This document shows positions 6,299 through 13,895 of a DNA stretch of 38,642 bases, one piece after another (position 1 is the stretch's first letter; every line of letters begins with the position of its first letter). A program made the translations under genes and the position numbers. The notes beneath the pieces are model-generated. The model was given only the letters and a program-made list of their open reading frames with translations. It was not told the origin of the DNA and searched no databases. Origin of the DNA: Minisyncoccota bacterium (GTDB lineage Bacteria; Patescibacteriota; Minisyncoccia; Phycocordibacterales; UBA918); the NCBI GenBank assembly GCA_022841645.1, contig JALHRC010000013.1, positions 1-38,642 of the forward strand, written 5' to 3'.

Positions 6299-7189
6299 TT
6301 AAGAACCCTTTTCAATAAGGCCAGCGAGCGTGCGTAATTTCTCGAGTGCCACTTTCGCCTGCTCGCTTTTTGGAACACGATCCTCCGGCCCCTTCCCGGG
6401 CGGGTTGCCATGCCAGCGGAAGTCGCGCTCGAAAACATCGACACCCTTGCTCGCAATCGTGTGAGCAATAATCAGTGACGGCTGACTATAGACAGCTTGG
6501 GCTTTACCAATGGCGTCATTCACCGACCGAATATTATGACCGTCGACTTCCTGTACATCGAAATTAAATGCTTCAAATTTTGCCGCCAGTGGCTCGAGCG
6601 GCATCACGTCCTTGGTGTAGCCGTCGATCTGGATGCCATTTCTGTCGACAATGACGATGAGGTTGTGGAGTTTCTCTTTGCCTGCGAGGAGAGCCGCCTC
6701 CCAGATTTGCCCTTCATTCAGTTCCCCGTCGCCAGTAAGGCAGTAAATATATTTTGAGGAGTACGGGTTGTCGATGCGTTCTGCAAGTGCCATCCCCACT
6801 GCCTGCGAAAGGCCGGAGCCCAAGGGACCAGAGGTAGTCTCAAGCCCGGGCAGAGCGGTGCGGTGCGGGTGGCCCTGGAGGCGGGTACCAAACTTACGTA
6901 AGGTGAGCAGTTCTTCGATCGGGAAATACCCGGCGTGGGCGAGCGTGGCGTAGAGCACTGGAGCAATGTGTCCATTACTAAGAATTAGTCGGTCGCGCTC
7001 TGACCAAGTGGGGTTTTTGGGATCGTGGCGGAGAACATGGAAATAAAGGAGGGTGAAAATATCGGCCATCCCTAAAGGACCAGCCGTGTGGCCACTCCCG
7101 GCCGCTGTCAGCATTTCGATAATACTTTGTCGAATGGCGTTAGCCTGAAGCTCTAAAGAACGCACCTGATGCGAGGCGAGATACTGCAT
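6299..7189 (-). CDS. Transketolase, N-terminal (thiamine diphosphate) subunit
   Basis: 296 aa. The PP domain is complete: GSGHTAGPLGMADIFTLLYF near the start, LSNGHIAPVLYA, GHPHRTALPGLETTSGPLGS, and the thiamine/Mg motif CLTGDGELNEGQIWEAALLA followed by VIVDRNGIQIDG. The His residues of SGHTAG, NGHIAP and GHPHR are the usual phosphate and cofactor contacts. It lies 52 nt after rpe and 3 nt before the C-terminal subunit, so the pair is translated together. The last 40 residues (FRWHGNPPGKGPEDRV...) are the usual tail of small-subunit transketolases. Confidence 0.92.
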   Translation of the reverse strand: MQYLASHQVRSLELQANAIRQSIIEMLTAAGSGHTAGPLGMADIFTLLYFHVLRHDPKNPTWSERDRLILSNGHIAPVLYATLAHAGYFPIEELLTLRKFGTRLQGHPHRTALPGLETTSGPLGSGLSQAVGMALAERIDNPYSSKYIYCLTGDGELNEGQIWEAALLAGKEKLHNLIVIVDRNGIQIDGYTKDVMPLEPLAAKFEAFNFDVQEVDGHNIRSVNDAIGKAQAVYSQPSLIIAHTIASKGVDVFERDFRWHGNPPGKGPEDRVPKSEQAKVALEKLRTLAGLIEKGS

Positions 7190-7241
7190 GATGAGCGTAG
7201 TATAACAAACGTCTGCGGAAGCGAGCGTCCCTCACTGTTAG

Positions 7242-7889
7242 TTACGCGAATGCTGCGAGCGAAGCGTGTGCCTCTTTAGGATTTTGAGCACCAACAATCG
7301 CTGAGCCAACAATAAATCGACTAGCGCCTGCCGCCCGCAAACGCGGAAGCGTGGCTTCGTTGATACTGCCGTCAACTGAAATGAGAAGTCCGGGGTAGCG
7401 CTCACTGAGTGCCCGTACGCGGGAAAGCGACCGTTCGTCAAAAGGTTGTCCTTGCGCCCCGATCTTCGCGATACACATCACCTGTACGTAGTCCGCCTCA
7501 GAAATGTACGGGGCGAGTACCTCATCTGGTGTATCAAGGAGGGCAGAAACGCCAATAGAAAGACGTAGTTCGTCGGCGATGTCGCGCAACTCCCCTGGTG
7601 TAAGCGTCTCTACGTGAAAGACCAACATATCGGCGCCCGCCTGTGCCCACACCCGTGCCGCTGGCAGTGGGTCAGCCACCATCAAGTCCACTTCGAGGGT
7701 AAAACGATTTGTAGCTGCCTCCACTTCACTTGGAGTACCCGACGGACTATAGGGCCACGAGGTATAGGGCACGAACTGTCCATCCACCACATCAAGATGT
7801 AGTTCAAGCGAAAACCCTAGCTTGGCGGCTTGGGCGTGCACATGCGCCGCGGCGGTAGGTATGAGTGCCGGTACTACGGGAGATGACAT
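7242..7889 (-). CDS. rpe: Ribulose-phosphate 3-epimerase
   Basis: 215 aa TIM barrel, the normal length. Visible motifs are LELHLDVVDGQFVP (metal His and catalytic Asp), LEVDLMVADP, MLVFHVET (second metal His), ISVDGSIN (second catalytic Asp) and FIVGSAIVG (phosphate binding). One departure: the strand that usually reads VLxMxVxPGFGGQ is here VQVMCIAKIGAQGQPF, so the glycine loop that closes over substrate is altered. The enzyme interconverts ribulose- and xylulose-5-phosphate. It sits between rpiB (8 nt) and the transketolase genes, where it supplies their ketose donor. A related hexulose-phosphate epimerase activity cannot be ruled out. Confidence 0.88.
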   Translation of the reverse strand: MSSPVVPALIPTAAAHVHAQAAKLGFSLELHLDVVDGQFVPYTSWPYSPSGTPSEVEAATNRFTLEVDLMVADPLPAARVWAQAGADMLVFHVETLTPGELRDIADELRLSIGVSALLDTPDEVLAPYISEADYVQVMCIAKIGAQGQPFDERSLSRVRALSERYPGLLISVDGSINEATLPRLRAAGASRFIVGSAIVGAQNPKEAHASLAAFA

Positions 7890-7897
7890 GAAAAGCT

Positions 7898-8389
7898 CTA
7901 AATGCGCTTAACAAAGCGCGTGATGGTCTCGATCTTTTGATTGCGCCGATCGTACTTGGGCGCTCGCTCAGCCGGGCTATGCAGCCAATCCCAGATCACG
8001 CGCTTCGCTTCATCGACATTCACAAAGCGAGCGCCGATCGAGAGTACATTGGCGTCGTTATGCTCGCGAGAGAGCCTCACGATCTCGTCGGGACCACCAT
8101 AAAACACTGTGGCGCGCACTCCAGAAAAACGATTGGCCACCATTGCCTCGCCCTGCCCTGAGCCACCGAATATAAGTCCCTTACTGTTCATGGGGCGCGC
8201 ACTTACGGCGACGGCAGCCAGCGCGATGAAGTCAGGGAAATCGTCCTCGGGGTCATGATAGGCAGCCCCGTGATCAACCACAGAGAATCCTTCAGCCAAA
8301 AGCCACTGCCGCACCGCTTCTTTGTGAGCAAAGCCCGCATGGTCGGCAGCTAGATGTACGGTGAGTTCCGGGGTGAGGGTGGCGTTCAT
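7898..8389 (-). CDS. rpiB: Ribose-5-phosphate isomerase B
   Basis: 163 aa, close to the roughly 150 aa of RpiB/LacAB enzymes. It has AADHAGFAHKEAVRQWL at the N-terminus (substrate-binding Asp-His), DDFPDFIALAAVAV, the anion-hole stretch GLIFGGSGQGEAMVANR, and EHNDANVLSIGARFVN. In many RpiB proteins the GSGQGE position reads G(C/T)G(I/M)G with a catalytic Cys or Thr/Ser nearby; here Ser fills it. It interconverts ribose- and ribulose-5-phosphate. It follows gap by 6 nt and precedes rpe by 8 nt, so it is an internal gene of the operon. Confidence 0.92.
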   Translation of the reverse strand: MNATLTPELTVHLAADHAGFAHKEAVRQWLLAEGFSVVDHGAAYHDPEDDFPDFIALAAVAVSARPMNSKGLIFGGSGQGEAMVANRFSGVRATVFYGGPDEIVRLSREHNDANVLSIGARFVNVDEAKRVIWDWLHSPAERAPKYDRRNQKIETITRFVKRI

Positions 8390-8395
8390 GGAGGG

Positions 8396-9406
8396 TCACA
8401 AGAGCTTGCTGACCGCACGCACGTGCTCGACGAGCGTCTGGGTGTAGCTGGTTTCGTTGTCGTACCAGGCGAGCACCTTGACGAGGTTGCCACCCACTAC
8501 TTTCGTAAAGCCCAAGTCAGCAATTGAACCCACGCGCGCACCCACGATATCGCTCGACACAATTGGTTCATCGGTAACTGCAAACAGATTGGCCCAGCGC
8601 GGATCTTTGGCAGCGTCAGTAAGAATACTATTCACCTCTTCTTCACTCGTCGGGCGAGCGGCAATAAACGTGACGTCAACTATTGAACCCACAGGAACCG
8701 GCACACGCATCGAGATGCCGTCAAAGAGTCCCTTGAGTTCAGGGTGAGCGAGCGTGGTTGCGATAGCCGCGCCGGTGGTCGAAGGTACGATATTGATGGC
8801 GGCAGCCCGACCACCACGAAGGTCTTTTTTGCTCGGACCATCAACGAGGGTCTGCGAAGCAGTGTACGCATGCACGGTATTAAGGAGCGCTTTCTCGATA
8901 CCGATTTTTTCTTTGAGGATCGCGATAAGCGGACTCGTCGCGTTGGTGGTACAGGAGGCGTTTGAGGTAACCGCACATCCTTTAAGTGCCTCTTCATTTA
9001 CCCCCATCAGCACTGTCGTCCCTTCCCCACCATCATCTTTAGCGGGTGCTGAAATAACTACGCGCTTAGTGCCACCGGTGATGTGAGCGGCGGCGGCTTT
9101 GAAGCCGGTGAAAAAACCCGTCGACTCTACTACTACGTCAACACCATGCTCGCCCCACGGGAGCTTCGCCGGATCTTTCTCTTGAAAAAAAGAAATTGCG
9201 CGGCCGTCTACCGTAAGTACACCGTCCTTAAGCTCTACCTCAAACTGGCTACGACCATACACCGAGTCGTATTTGAGCAGATAGGCGAGATTCTCTAGTT
9301 CACCAAGGTCGTTGATCGCTACCACCTGAAAATCAGGATCGTTGTATGCCAAACGAAAAAACGTCCGTCCAATGCGACCAAATCCATTAATGCCGACTTT
9401 AACCAT
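8396..9406 (-). CDS. gap: Glyceraldehyde-3-phosphate dehydrogenase
   Basis: 336 aa, full length. The Rossmann motif is GINGFGRIGR (4-13), INDL at 31-34 has the Asp that favours NAD over NADP, and the active site is SNASCTTNATSP with catalytic Cys152. The second Cys of the common SCTTNC motif is Ala here, a known variation. Substrate-binding parts (HAYTASQTLVDGPS, RGGRAAAINIVPSTTGAA, GISMRVPVP, WYDNETSYTQ) are intact. It is the first gene of the gap-rpiB-rpe-tkt operon and links lower glycolysis with the pentose-phosphate genes. A -10-like TATACT lies about 44 nt upstream. Confidence 0.95.
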   Translation of the reverse strand: MVKVGINGFGRIGRTFFRLAYNDPDFQVVAINDLGELENLAYLLKYDSVYGRSQFEVELKDGVLTVDGRAISFFQEKDPAKLPWGEHGVDVVVESTGFFTGFKAAAAHITGGTKRVVISAPAKDDGGEGTTVLMGVNEEALKGCAVTSNASCTTNATSPLIAILKEKIGIEKALLNTVHAYTASQTLVDGPSKKDLRGGRAAAINIVPSTTGAAIATTLAHPELKGLFDGISMRVPVPVGSIVDVTFIAARPTSEEEVNSILTDAAKDPRWANLFAVTDEPIVSSDIVGARVGSIADLGFTKVVGGNLVKVLAWYDNETSYTQTLVEHVRAVSKLL

Positions 9407-9449
9407 AAAAACTACTGATGAACGTTAGCGCTATTTAATAACTATCGTT

Positions 9450-9455
9450 AGTATA
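9450..9455 (-). promoter_or_regulatory. Probable -10 box for the gap operon
   Basis: TATACT in CGCTATACTAACG on the minus strand, in the 78-bp gap between the surface gene and gap. No good -35 is visible. The predicted leader is about 37 nt without a clear Shine-Dalgarno site. Confidence 0.4.
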
Positions 9456-9484
9456 GCGAACTTCCGGGCATAGTTCTCGTGTGG

Positions 9485-11083
9485 TTATCCAGACCTGGGC
9501 GCATGGCGGGAAGTGTTTGCCTCCTCCCGTGTACGACGCCAGAATAAAAGTAATATAACGATGAGGAAAATGAAAAGCAGAAAGCCACCCGTCAGAAGCG
9601 GGTGCAGTAAAAACCAGTCGGGGAAAATCACGGTTGGCGTCTCTGCCGGCGCAGTGGTGAACGTCAGTCGCTTTCCATAACGACCAACTACCTGCGTTTC
9701 AAAATCGTAGACCTCAATGAGCAGGTAAGAAGGACCAGCGGCCGCGACTGGCGCGAGGGTAGTTTCGTAGGCATCACCGGCGGCAGTAAGGCGGAGCAAA
9801 AAAGCATGACTCTTCCCTGGATCACGTGGGTCGTACAGCGTGACGATTATAGACTTTAAGTGCTGAGGCAAAGCGCCGTAGGGGATCCTTAGGGTAAACG
9901 GCTTGTGGGCATCGAGTACGATGGCCTCATCGGCGAAGGTCGAGTGCTCGGCGCCTTGTCGCAGCTCGATAGCCGAAAGCGGTAGGGTGCGGAGTGGTAG
10001 ATCAGGTAGCGTCGGGGGAAAGGTAGGCGACGTCGTGGTAGGAGGTCCGGGCTGTGTTCCACCCGAAAAGCGGTCTGCACGCACTACTGCACCGGTCGAG
10101 ATCGCACCACCTTCACCAATCACAAACACTGTGTAGTACTGGGTTCCGTATCGTAGCAAGGCCTCGGTGTCGAGAAGGGAGCCCCCACTCCCTTGGTAGA
10201 CAATCATGCCATTGAGTGGATCAAGGGGGTACCCCAAGTGACTGCGCACTACCCGCACCTCATACGCGGGAGAGGCCACCGGAAGTTCCCATGACAATCT
10301 CACATCACTCCCTGTCACCGTGGCCATTAAACGCGCGACGTTCGGTGGGCGCACTTCGCCTGGGGGCATAGTGGTGGAAAACTGGCCACGTACTAAAAGT
10401 TGTGGGATGTCGTTTGCGGCATTAAATCCCTCAATCTCGTAGTAATAGGTAGTGCCGGGCGTGAGGTCGCCGAGCGTTGTCTCGTGCCGTTCACTAAGTC
10501 GATCTGAGGTCACGTAGCCGAGCTCGTAGGAGTCGGTGCGGCCAAAGCGCACCACGTAGCGAGATGGCCGATTGGTCTGCCAAAGAAACGCTGCGGTGGT
10601 CCCCGTTGGTGTCACGACCTCGTCGCCTACAAGACGCAGACGGCCCGAGGCGCTAGTGCCGCTGCTGCTTGACGTCGCCGTTTCAGTCGGTGGCGGCGAG
10701 GGTGGCGTCTCTAAGGTCGTGGTGGAGAGGGCGTTTGAGGTCGTCGAAAGATTACCCATCCAGTCGAAGGCAGTGACTTCGTACTCGTAGGTGGTGGAGG
10801 CGGTAAGACCAGTGTCTGAGTAACTGGTGAGGGTGGTCGTCGCGATATGCAAACCGTCGCGCCGTACCGTGTAGCCAGACAATTCAAAATCGTCGGTCGA
10901 GGCTGACCACGTGAGGTTAATCTGGCTGGTCGAGATTGGCGTAGCCGTAAGGAGCGTCGGGGTCGTAGGCGGTGAGGTGTCACTACCTACCTGGGTACGC
11001 ACCACCACCTCGTCGGTCACTGCACTAGCAAAAAAAGGTACGAGAAGGAGCAGGCCGCAATAGACAAGCAGGCAACGAGACAT
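9485..11083 (-). CDS. Secreted, membrane-anchored fibronectin type III protein
   Basis: 532 aa. There is a signal peptide (residues 1-20, LLVYCGLLLLVPFFASA), then an Fn3 domain at about 38-122 (PTLLTATPISTSQINLTWSA...YTVRRDG...TTYEYEVTAFD), a Pro/Ser/Thr linker, a second Fn3-like domain at about 145-238 (PSRYVVRFG, TPGTTYYYEIEGFN) and a third at about 245-335. A further beta domain precedes a C-terminal membrane span (FLLHPLLTGGFLLFIFLIVILLLFW) and a basic tail. It would display its domains outside the cell. It is the last gene of a four-gene surface operon, 3 nt after its neighbour. Ligand unknown. Confidence 0.8.
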   Translation of the reverse strand: MSRCLLVYCGLLLLVPFFASAVTDEVVVRTQVGSDTSPPTTPTLLTATPISTSQINLTWSASTDDFELSGYTVRRDGLHIATTTLTSYSDTGLTASTTYEYEVTAFDWMGNLSTTSNALSTTTLETPPSPPPTETATSSSSGTSASGRLRLVGDEVVTPTGTTAAFLWQTNRPSRYVVRFGRTDSYELGYVTSDRLSERHETTLGDLTPGTTYYYEIEGFNAANDIPQLLVRGQFSTTMPPGEVRPPNVARLMATVTGSDVRLSWELPVASPAYEVRVVRSHLGYPLDPLNGMIVYQGSGGSLLDTEALLRYGTQYYTVFVIGEGGAISTGAVVRADRFSGGTQPGPPTTTSPTFPPTLPDLPLRTLPLSAIELRQGAEHSTFADEAIVLDAHKPFTLRIPYGALPQHLKSIIVTLYDPRDPGKSHAFLLRLTAAGDAYETTLAPVAAAGPSYLLIEVYDFETQVVGRYGKRLTFTTAPAETPTVIFPDWFLLHPLLTGGFLLFIFLIVILLLFWRRTREEANTSRHAPRSG

Positions 11084-11086
11084 GAA

Positions 11087-11857
11087 TTAGAGTGGAATGG
11101 CGGTGAGCGTGGTGGTGGCTACGTAGGTACCCGGTGGCACACCTACGCTCCCACCAATTCCTACTTTGAATTGTAACGCGGTATCCGTACCAACGGGGTG
11201 GTTTGCCCCCGCCCCCACCGCAATCACCTCACTCGAAGTTGATAGTCCTGCAAAACAACGCAGTAGGGTGGAAGAACTTCCTTCGCCACAGCTATCGCCG
11301 TCATTTAAAAAGCGCAGCACGACGTCCTCCCCCTGAGGCGAGAAGCCAAAGTGCGCTTCCGTCGGAGCTGTCGTAAACACAAAGTCAGCATTAGGGGTGC
11401 TATCGGGTACGTAATCGGCGATGGTATCGGAACCCTTCTGCATCGCCGGCGCCGCCTCAGCCGTGATAGAAAGCTGGTAGCCAGAGGGGCTGTCGGTAAC
11501 CACCGTCACCGTAGTTGAGCCGTTTGATTCCCCACCCGTAATACCCCCAAGCGTCCCCTCGAGCGTCACCGTATCCGGAGTAGTAACACTGATAAACACT
11601 TCTTGCATTTGCTGATAGCCCGCTCGCAAGCGGTATGAGCTACTATCACTCTCGCCAGTGCCTACCTCCCCAAACGTACTCTCCTGAGTATAAGAACTTG
11701 AAGTACTACGCCCACCACCAAAATTGATACTATCGCTCTGAAGCTGGTAGCTCGGGCTCGTGCGCACTTGGGCATGACCTACGACCAAAGACGCCAGGAC
11801 TACTGTTGTTACCACTACTGACTCGACTACAATCCGCGCAAAGAACAAGGAACGCAT
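11087..11857 (-). CDS. Secreted WxL-like surface protein (paralogue of 12956-13669)
   Basis: 256 aa with a signal peptide (VVTTVVLASLVVGHAQ). Residues 30-85 have the Ser/Tyr-rich pattern SPSYQLQSDSINFGGG, then SSSYTQESTFGEVGTGES and SSSYRLRAGYQQM, which I recall from many Parcubacterial secreted proteins. The rest is a beta domain: VTLEGTLGGITGG, SPSGYQLSITAEAAP, a Cys pair (DSCGEG...LLRCFAG) and a closing GTYVATTTLTAIPL. The second half shares layout with the 12956-13669 protein (xGTLxGxTGG; G-Y-x-ATxTLxA). That layout and the DUF916-like neighbour recall WxL proteins of Gram-positives, although no WxL motif itself is present. Function: surface attachment or matrix, inferred. Confidence 0.65.
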   Translation of the reverse strand: MRSLFFARIVVESVVVTTVVLASLVVGHAQVRTSPSYQLQSDSINFGGGRSTSSSYTQESTFGEVGTGESDSSSYRLRAGYQQMQEVFISVTTPDTVTLEGTLGGITGGESNGSTTVTVVTDSPSGYQLSITAEAAPAMQKGSDTIADYVPDSTPNADFVFTTAPTEAHFGFSPQGEDVVLRFLNDGDSCGEGSSSTLLRCFAGLSTSSEVIAVGAGANHPVGTDTALQFKVGIGGSVGVPPGTYVATTTLTAIPL

Positions 11858-11863
11858 GTCATT

Positions 11864-12937
11864 TTACGAGCGACGCTTAAATTCAAATCTACGGAAAAAT
11901 GTTCGCAACAGGAAAACCAGGACAAAAATCACCGCGAAGGTACTCCCGACAATCTTCCACGGCAAGACCCAGAAGGTGACCGAATATTCGTCGATAACAT
12001 CTTCGTCTTGATAACCGCGGTTGATGAGCGCAGTTGCGGTGTAGCGTCCTAAAAGAAACTCGCGGTCCCATGATATCTCCCGAGTACGCAAAGAACGCGG
12101 CAAGACAAACCACGGTGACAGCTCCAAAAATCCGACTTCCTCACCAAACATGTTAGTGATGCGCACCTCGCCGTAGGGATTGAGGTGCACCGAGCCAGTA
12201 TTTTCATAACTCACACCAAACTCAATTGGTCCTTTTTCATACCACCACGGCTGACGGATAAGACCAAGACTGGTGAGTTTGCCCTCGTAGGTGATATCAC
12301 CGGGTACGGTCACAAAAAACAACACGCCAATGCGGGCGATGACTGGTGAGCGAGCACCTGGCATCCCATCCTCGACACCCACCCCCTCGTTGCGCACTGT
12401 CGTTATAAATACGCCACCGTATTTACCTCCGGGTTCAGCATCTGGTGGAATTGAGATAGTAACTGGTATACGTGCACGCTCCCCTAAAGCCAGCGTGATG
12501 CGCTGCCTCGGAAACGAGATGTAATCTTTGAGCGTGTAGGGACCACGGACACTACCTAGAAATTGAACCGACGCTCCGTTTACTCCACCTGTAACGTCCT
12601 CCACTACAAATTCAAAAGTACGGCCTTCGCTAATGCGGTTAGTAAGGGTAATTTCCCGAGTTACTGTTTCCCCTGGCTTTAGGATCACTTCTACCCTCCC
12701 AGGCCCAACCACAAAGTCGCCCTGATCTATTCCTTCTCCACTTACAAAATCGCTCGCATACCACGCGTCATTATCGGAAGCTTGTGTGCTGGTGGCGACG
12801 CTGATTTCTAGAAGAGTGCTCGTAGCTGAAGCCGTAGTCGCACCTACCTGTGCATGTGCGGTATTGCCGGGGAGGAGTACCAATCCGAAAAGAAGTAACG
12901 ACCAAACAGCATTTTGAGTACAGGCACGTGCAGCCAT
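11864..12937 (-). CDS. DUF916-like surface protein with C-terminal membrane anchor
   Basis: 357 aa. Signal peptide at 1-30 (LLLFGLVLLPGNTAHA). Residues about 75-200 look like the DUF916 domain found with WxL proteins: VGPGRVEVILKPGETVTREITL (a strand with conserved PG), RITLALGERARIPVTISIPP, DAEPGGKYGGVFITT. A second Ig-like beta domain (GPIEFGVSYENTGSVHLNPYG) follows, like DUF3324, then a membrane span (IVGSTFAVIFVLVFLLRTFF) and a basic tail. In lactobacilli such proteins tie WxL proteins to the envelope and bind extracellular ligands. It sits between the two WxL-like paralogues, 18 and 6 nt away, which supports the same kind of complex here. Confidence 0.7.
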   Translation of the reverse strand: MAARACTQNAVWSLLLFGLVLLPGNTAHAQVGATTASATSTLLEISVATSTQASDNDAWYASDFVSGEGIDQGDFVVGPGRVEVILKPGETVTREITLTNRISEGRTFEFVVEDVTGGVNGASVQFLGSVRGPYTLKDYISFPRQRITLALGERARIPVTISIPPDAEPGGKYGGVFITTVRNEGVGVEDGMPGARSPVIARIGVLFFVTVPGDITYEGKLTSLGLIRQPWWYEKGPIEFGVSYENTGSVHLNPYGEVRITNMFGEEVGFLELSPWFVLPRSLRTREISWDREFLLGRYTATALINRGYQDEDVIDEYSVTFWVLPWKIVGSTFAVIFVLVFLLRTFFRRFEFKRRS

Positions 12938-12955
12938 ATTGACTACCAGGGTACC

Positions 12956-13669
12956 TTACTGGTTTGAGGCTGACAAGGTGGCGGTCGCAGTATAGAAGCC
13001 GGCATCAACACCAGGATTTGGGTTACTAGGAATATAGACACGAAACTTCACTGTTGTCGTCGAACCTTGTGGTGCCGAGTCACCACTGTCAATAATGCGA
13101 TAGGTAGTGGTCGCCGGCTGCATCCAGCAAATGTCTGCTGTGGTGTTTGAGCCGACACCGCAAAGAGTTGAACCGTTGTTGAGGAAGTTTTGCGCTATAG
13201 CGTTGGTATCGGAGGCAGTCACCGTGTAGGCAAACATGGCTGCTGTGCTGGCAGTTGAGAAGCCGTACGTGGGCACCACCATCGGCACACTGGTCGTCGC
13301 GTAGTTACGAATTGATCCGCTACTGCTACCACCAGCATCACGCCGCATAATGATAGAGTCACTATCCGAATCTGCAAAAGAAATATCCATATAATAGCCG
13401 CCTGCGCTGTTGGTGCGTACTACGGCTTGTGTGGTACCGGTTGCATTACCACCAGTAAGACCGTTGAGTGTACCAGCCATTGTGACATTGGCCGCCTCTA
13501 CCAAGAAAGAGATTTCTTGACCCACCTCTTGGCGAATGGAAAATGGCCCGCTGTTAACTGCCCGACCCACTTGTGGTTCCACCACAAAGTATGCCGACGC
13601 AAGAAGGGCTACAACAACCACTCCCGAGAGAGCCGCCAATTGAATGTTCTTTAGAACTACGGTGGTCAT
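12956..13669 (-). CDS. Secreted WxL-like surface protein, first gene of the set
   Basis: 237 aa. A hydrophobic segment (LAALSGVVVVALLASAYFVV) is the signal or anchor. The mature part starts with SIRQEVGQEISFLVEAANVT, then MAGTLNGLTGGNATGTTQAV, SAGGYYMDISFA, a Cys pair (STLCGVG...DICWMQ), and closes with AGFYTATATLSASNQ. These blocks line up with the 11087-11857 protein, so the two are paralogues flanking the DUF916-like gene. Upstream is a 226-bp gap with a long inverted repeat. The minus-strand sequence TTACTATACGT just before the ATG is a likely -10 region, so a leaderless start is possible. Confidence 0.65.
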   Translation of the reverse strand: MTTVVLKNIQLAALSGVVVVALLASAYFVVEPQVGRAVNSGPFSIRQEVGQEISFLVEAANVTMAGTLNGLTGGNATGTTQAVVRTNSAGGYYMDISFADSDSDSIIMRRDAGGSSSGSIRNYATTSVPMVVPTYGFSTASTAAMFAYTVTASDTNAIAQNFLNNGSTLCGVGSNTTADICWMQPATTTYRIIDSGDSAPQGSTTTVKFRVYIPSNPNPGVDAGFYTATATLSASNQ

Positions 13670-13895
13670 ACGTATAGTAAGGAATATTTAATGTTCACTG
13701 GTAATTATACGGTGTCGTGTCTTTGCCACAACCGGCCCCGGACAGGTGATGTGCATAAGTTCAAGTGCCTCCCCTCACCACATAATCAGCCTTCTCACTC
13801 GGGCTTCGGCTACGTCTCTCTGAGTCGTTCGAACGCTGATTATGTGGTGAGGGGCAAGGTGAGCATAAATTATAATCAACATCGTCTGATTCAGA
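13670..13895. other. Intergenic region with a long inverted repeat
   Basis: 226 bp between the 1116-aa protein and the WxL-like set. No ORF with family features was found on either strand. It holds the 20-bp inverted repeat described separately and, at the right-gene end, the promoter region of the WxL-like set. Confidence 0.6.
13771..13854. repeat. Perfect 20-bp inverted repeat around a 44-nt structured loop
   Basis: CCCCTCACCACATAATCAGC at 13771-13790 and its exact complement at 13835-13854. The loop contains GGGCTTCGGCT (a TTCG-tetraloop type hairpin), an ACTC/GAGT pair around it and the palindrome CGTTCGAACG. It could be a long terminator or 3'-end stem of the 1116-aa gene, a mobile-element remnant, or a recombination target. 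Confidence 0.7.
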
